From Acidaminococcaceae bacterium (GTDB lineage Bacteria; Bacillota; Negativicutes; Acidaminococcales; Acidaminococcaceae): 5,201 nucleotides of DNA. Of this stretch, positions 5,039-5,201 are shown piece by piece (position 1 is the stretch's first letter; every line of letters begins with the position of its first letter). The stretch lies in NCBI GenBank assembly GCA_028693975.1, contig JAQUUF010000105.1:1-5201 (forward strand), written 5' to 3'. Below the pieces are notes generated by a model that was not told the origin of the DNA, ran no database searches, and saw only the letters and a list, made by a program, of their open reading frames with translations. The translations under genes were made by a program, and so were the position numbers.

Positions 5039-5201
5039 ATGCAAATGAAAAGATGTGGAGTAAAAGCTTTGATGACGGTAGTTATCACTAGTACAGGGGT
5101 ATTATTTGGTAGTTCCGGTTTAAGTTGTGCAGAAGCGTTGCAAGAATATGATTTGGGACAAGTTGTAGTAACTGCCAGCCGTGTTCAAACTCATAAAGTT
5201 G
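5039..5201 (+). CDS. Second TonB-dependent outer-membrane receptor (partial, N-terminus only)
   Basis: The open frame begins at ATG 5039 and is cut by the window end after 54 codons. It has a signal peptide with Lys4, Arg5 and Lys9 and a hydrophobic stretch to about residue 31 (SCA before the likely cleavage site). A TonB box, EYDLGQVVVTASR, lies at 36-48. This closely parallels the EYDLGNMVVTATR of the first receptor, so the two are probably paralogues. AAGGAG (5026-5031) is seven bases upstream of 5039; a second in-frame ATG at 5045 is farther from it and less likely. The gene is preceded by its own promoter and riboswitch, which suggests a second corrinoid receptor. Plug and barrel are outside the window, so substrate and intactness cannot be judged. 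Confidence 0.88.
   Translation, partial: MQMKRCGVKALMTVVITSTGVLFGSSGLSCAEALQEYDLGQVVVTASRVQTHKV

Overview
The window is an AT-rich stretch with strong Firmicutes-style ribosome binding sites (AGGAGG, GGAGG, AAGGAG), a BmrR-like MerR regulator and two cobalamin riboswitches that end in intrinsic terminators. It also encodes two TonB-dependent outer-membrane receptors. Low-GC Firmicutes-like expression signals together with an outer membrane point to a diderm Firmicute, most likely a Negativicute (Selenomonas/Veillonella relatives). Fusobacteria or Halanaerobiales are less likely alternatives. This assignment is inference; no marker gene is present.

Layout. At 38-874 (minus strand) lies a MerR-family regulator with a BmrR/GyrI-like effector domain. 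It is transcribed away from everything else. Between 875 and 1311 are its probable promoter, a second promoter facing right (974-1004), a cobalamin riboswitch (about 1025-1172) and the riboswitch terminator (1193-1228). A three-gene plus-strand unit follows: a TonB-dependent receptor of BtuB type (1312-3282), a small cysteine-rich CGGC-domain protein (3309-3647) and a BtuF-like substrate-binding lipoprotein (3732-4727). From 4741 the control module is repeated (promoter, cobalamin riboswitch, terminator) in front of a second TonB-dependent receptor, which starts at 5039 and runs off the window.

How it works together. The receptors would carry a corrinoid across the outer membrane using TonB energy, and the lipoprotein would hand it to an ABC importer that is not encoded here. 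The riboswitches should stop transcription when cobalamin is plentiful. The CGGC protein is cytoplasmic, probably binds metal, and has no known role in this pathway.

The most interesting observation is that the two riboswitch promoters share a 31-bp block (27/31 identical). In both, the -35 and -10 hexamers are 19 bp apart, the long spacer typical of promoters activated by MerR-family proteins, and a MerR-family gene lies divergently next to the first copy. This suggests two-layer control: MerR-type activation of initiation plus riboswitch attenuation. The second riboswitch also has a changed B12 box, so the two receptors may not answer to the same ligand or concentration.
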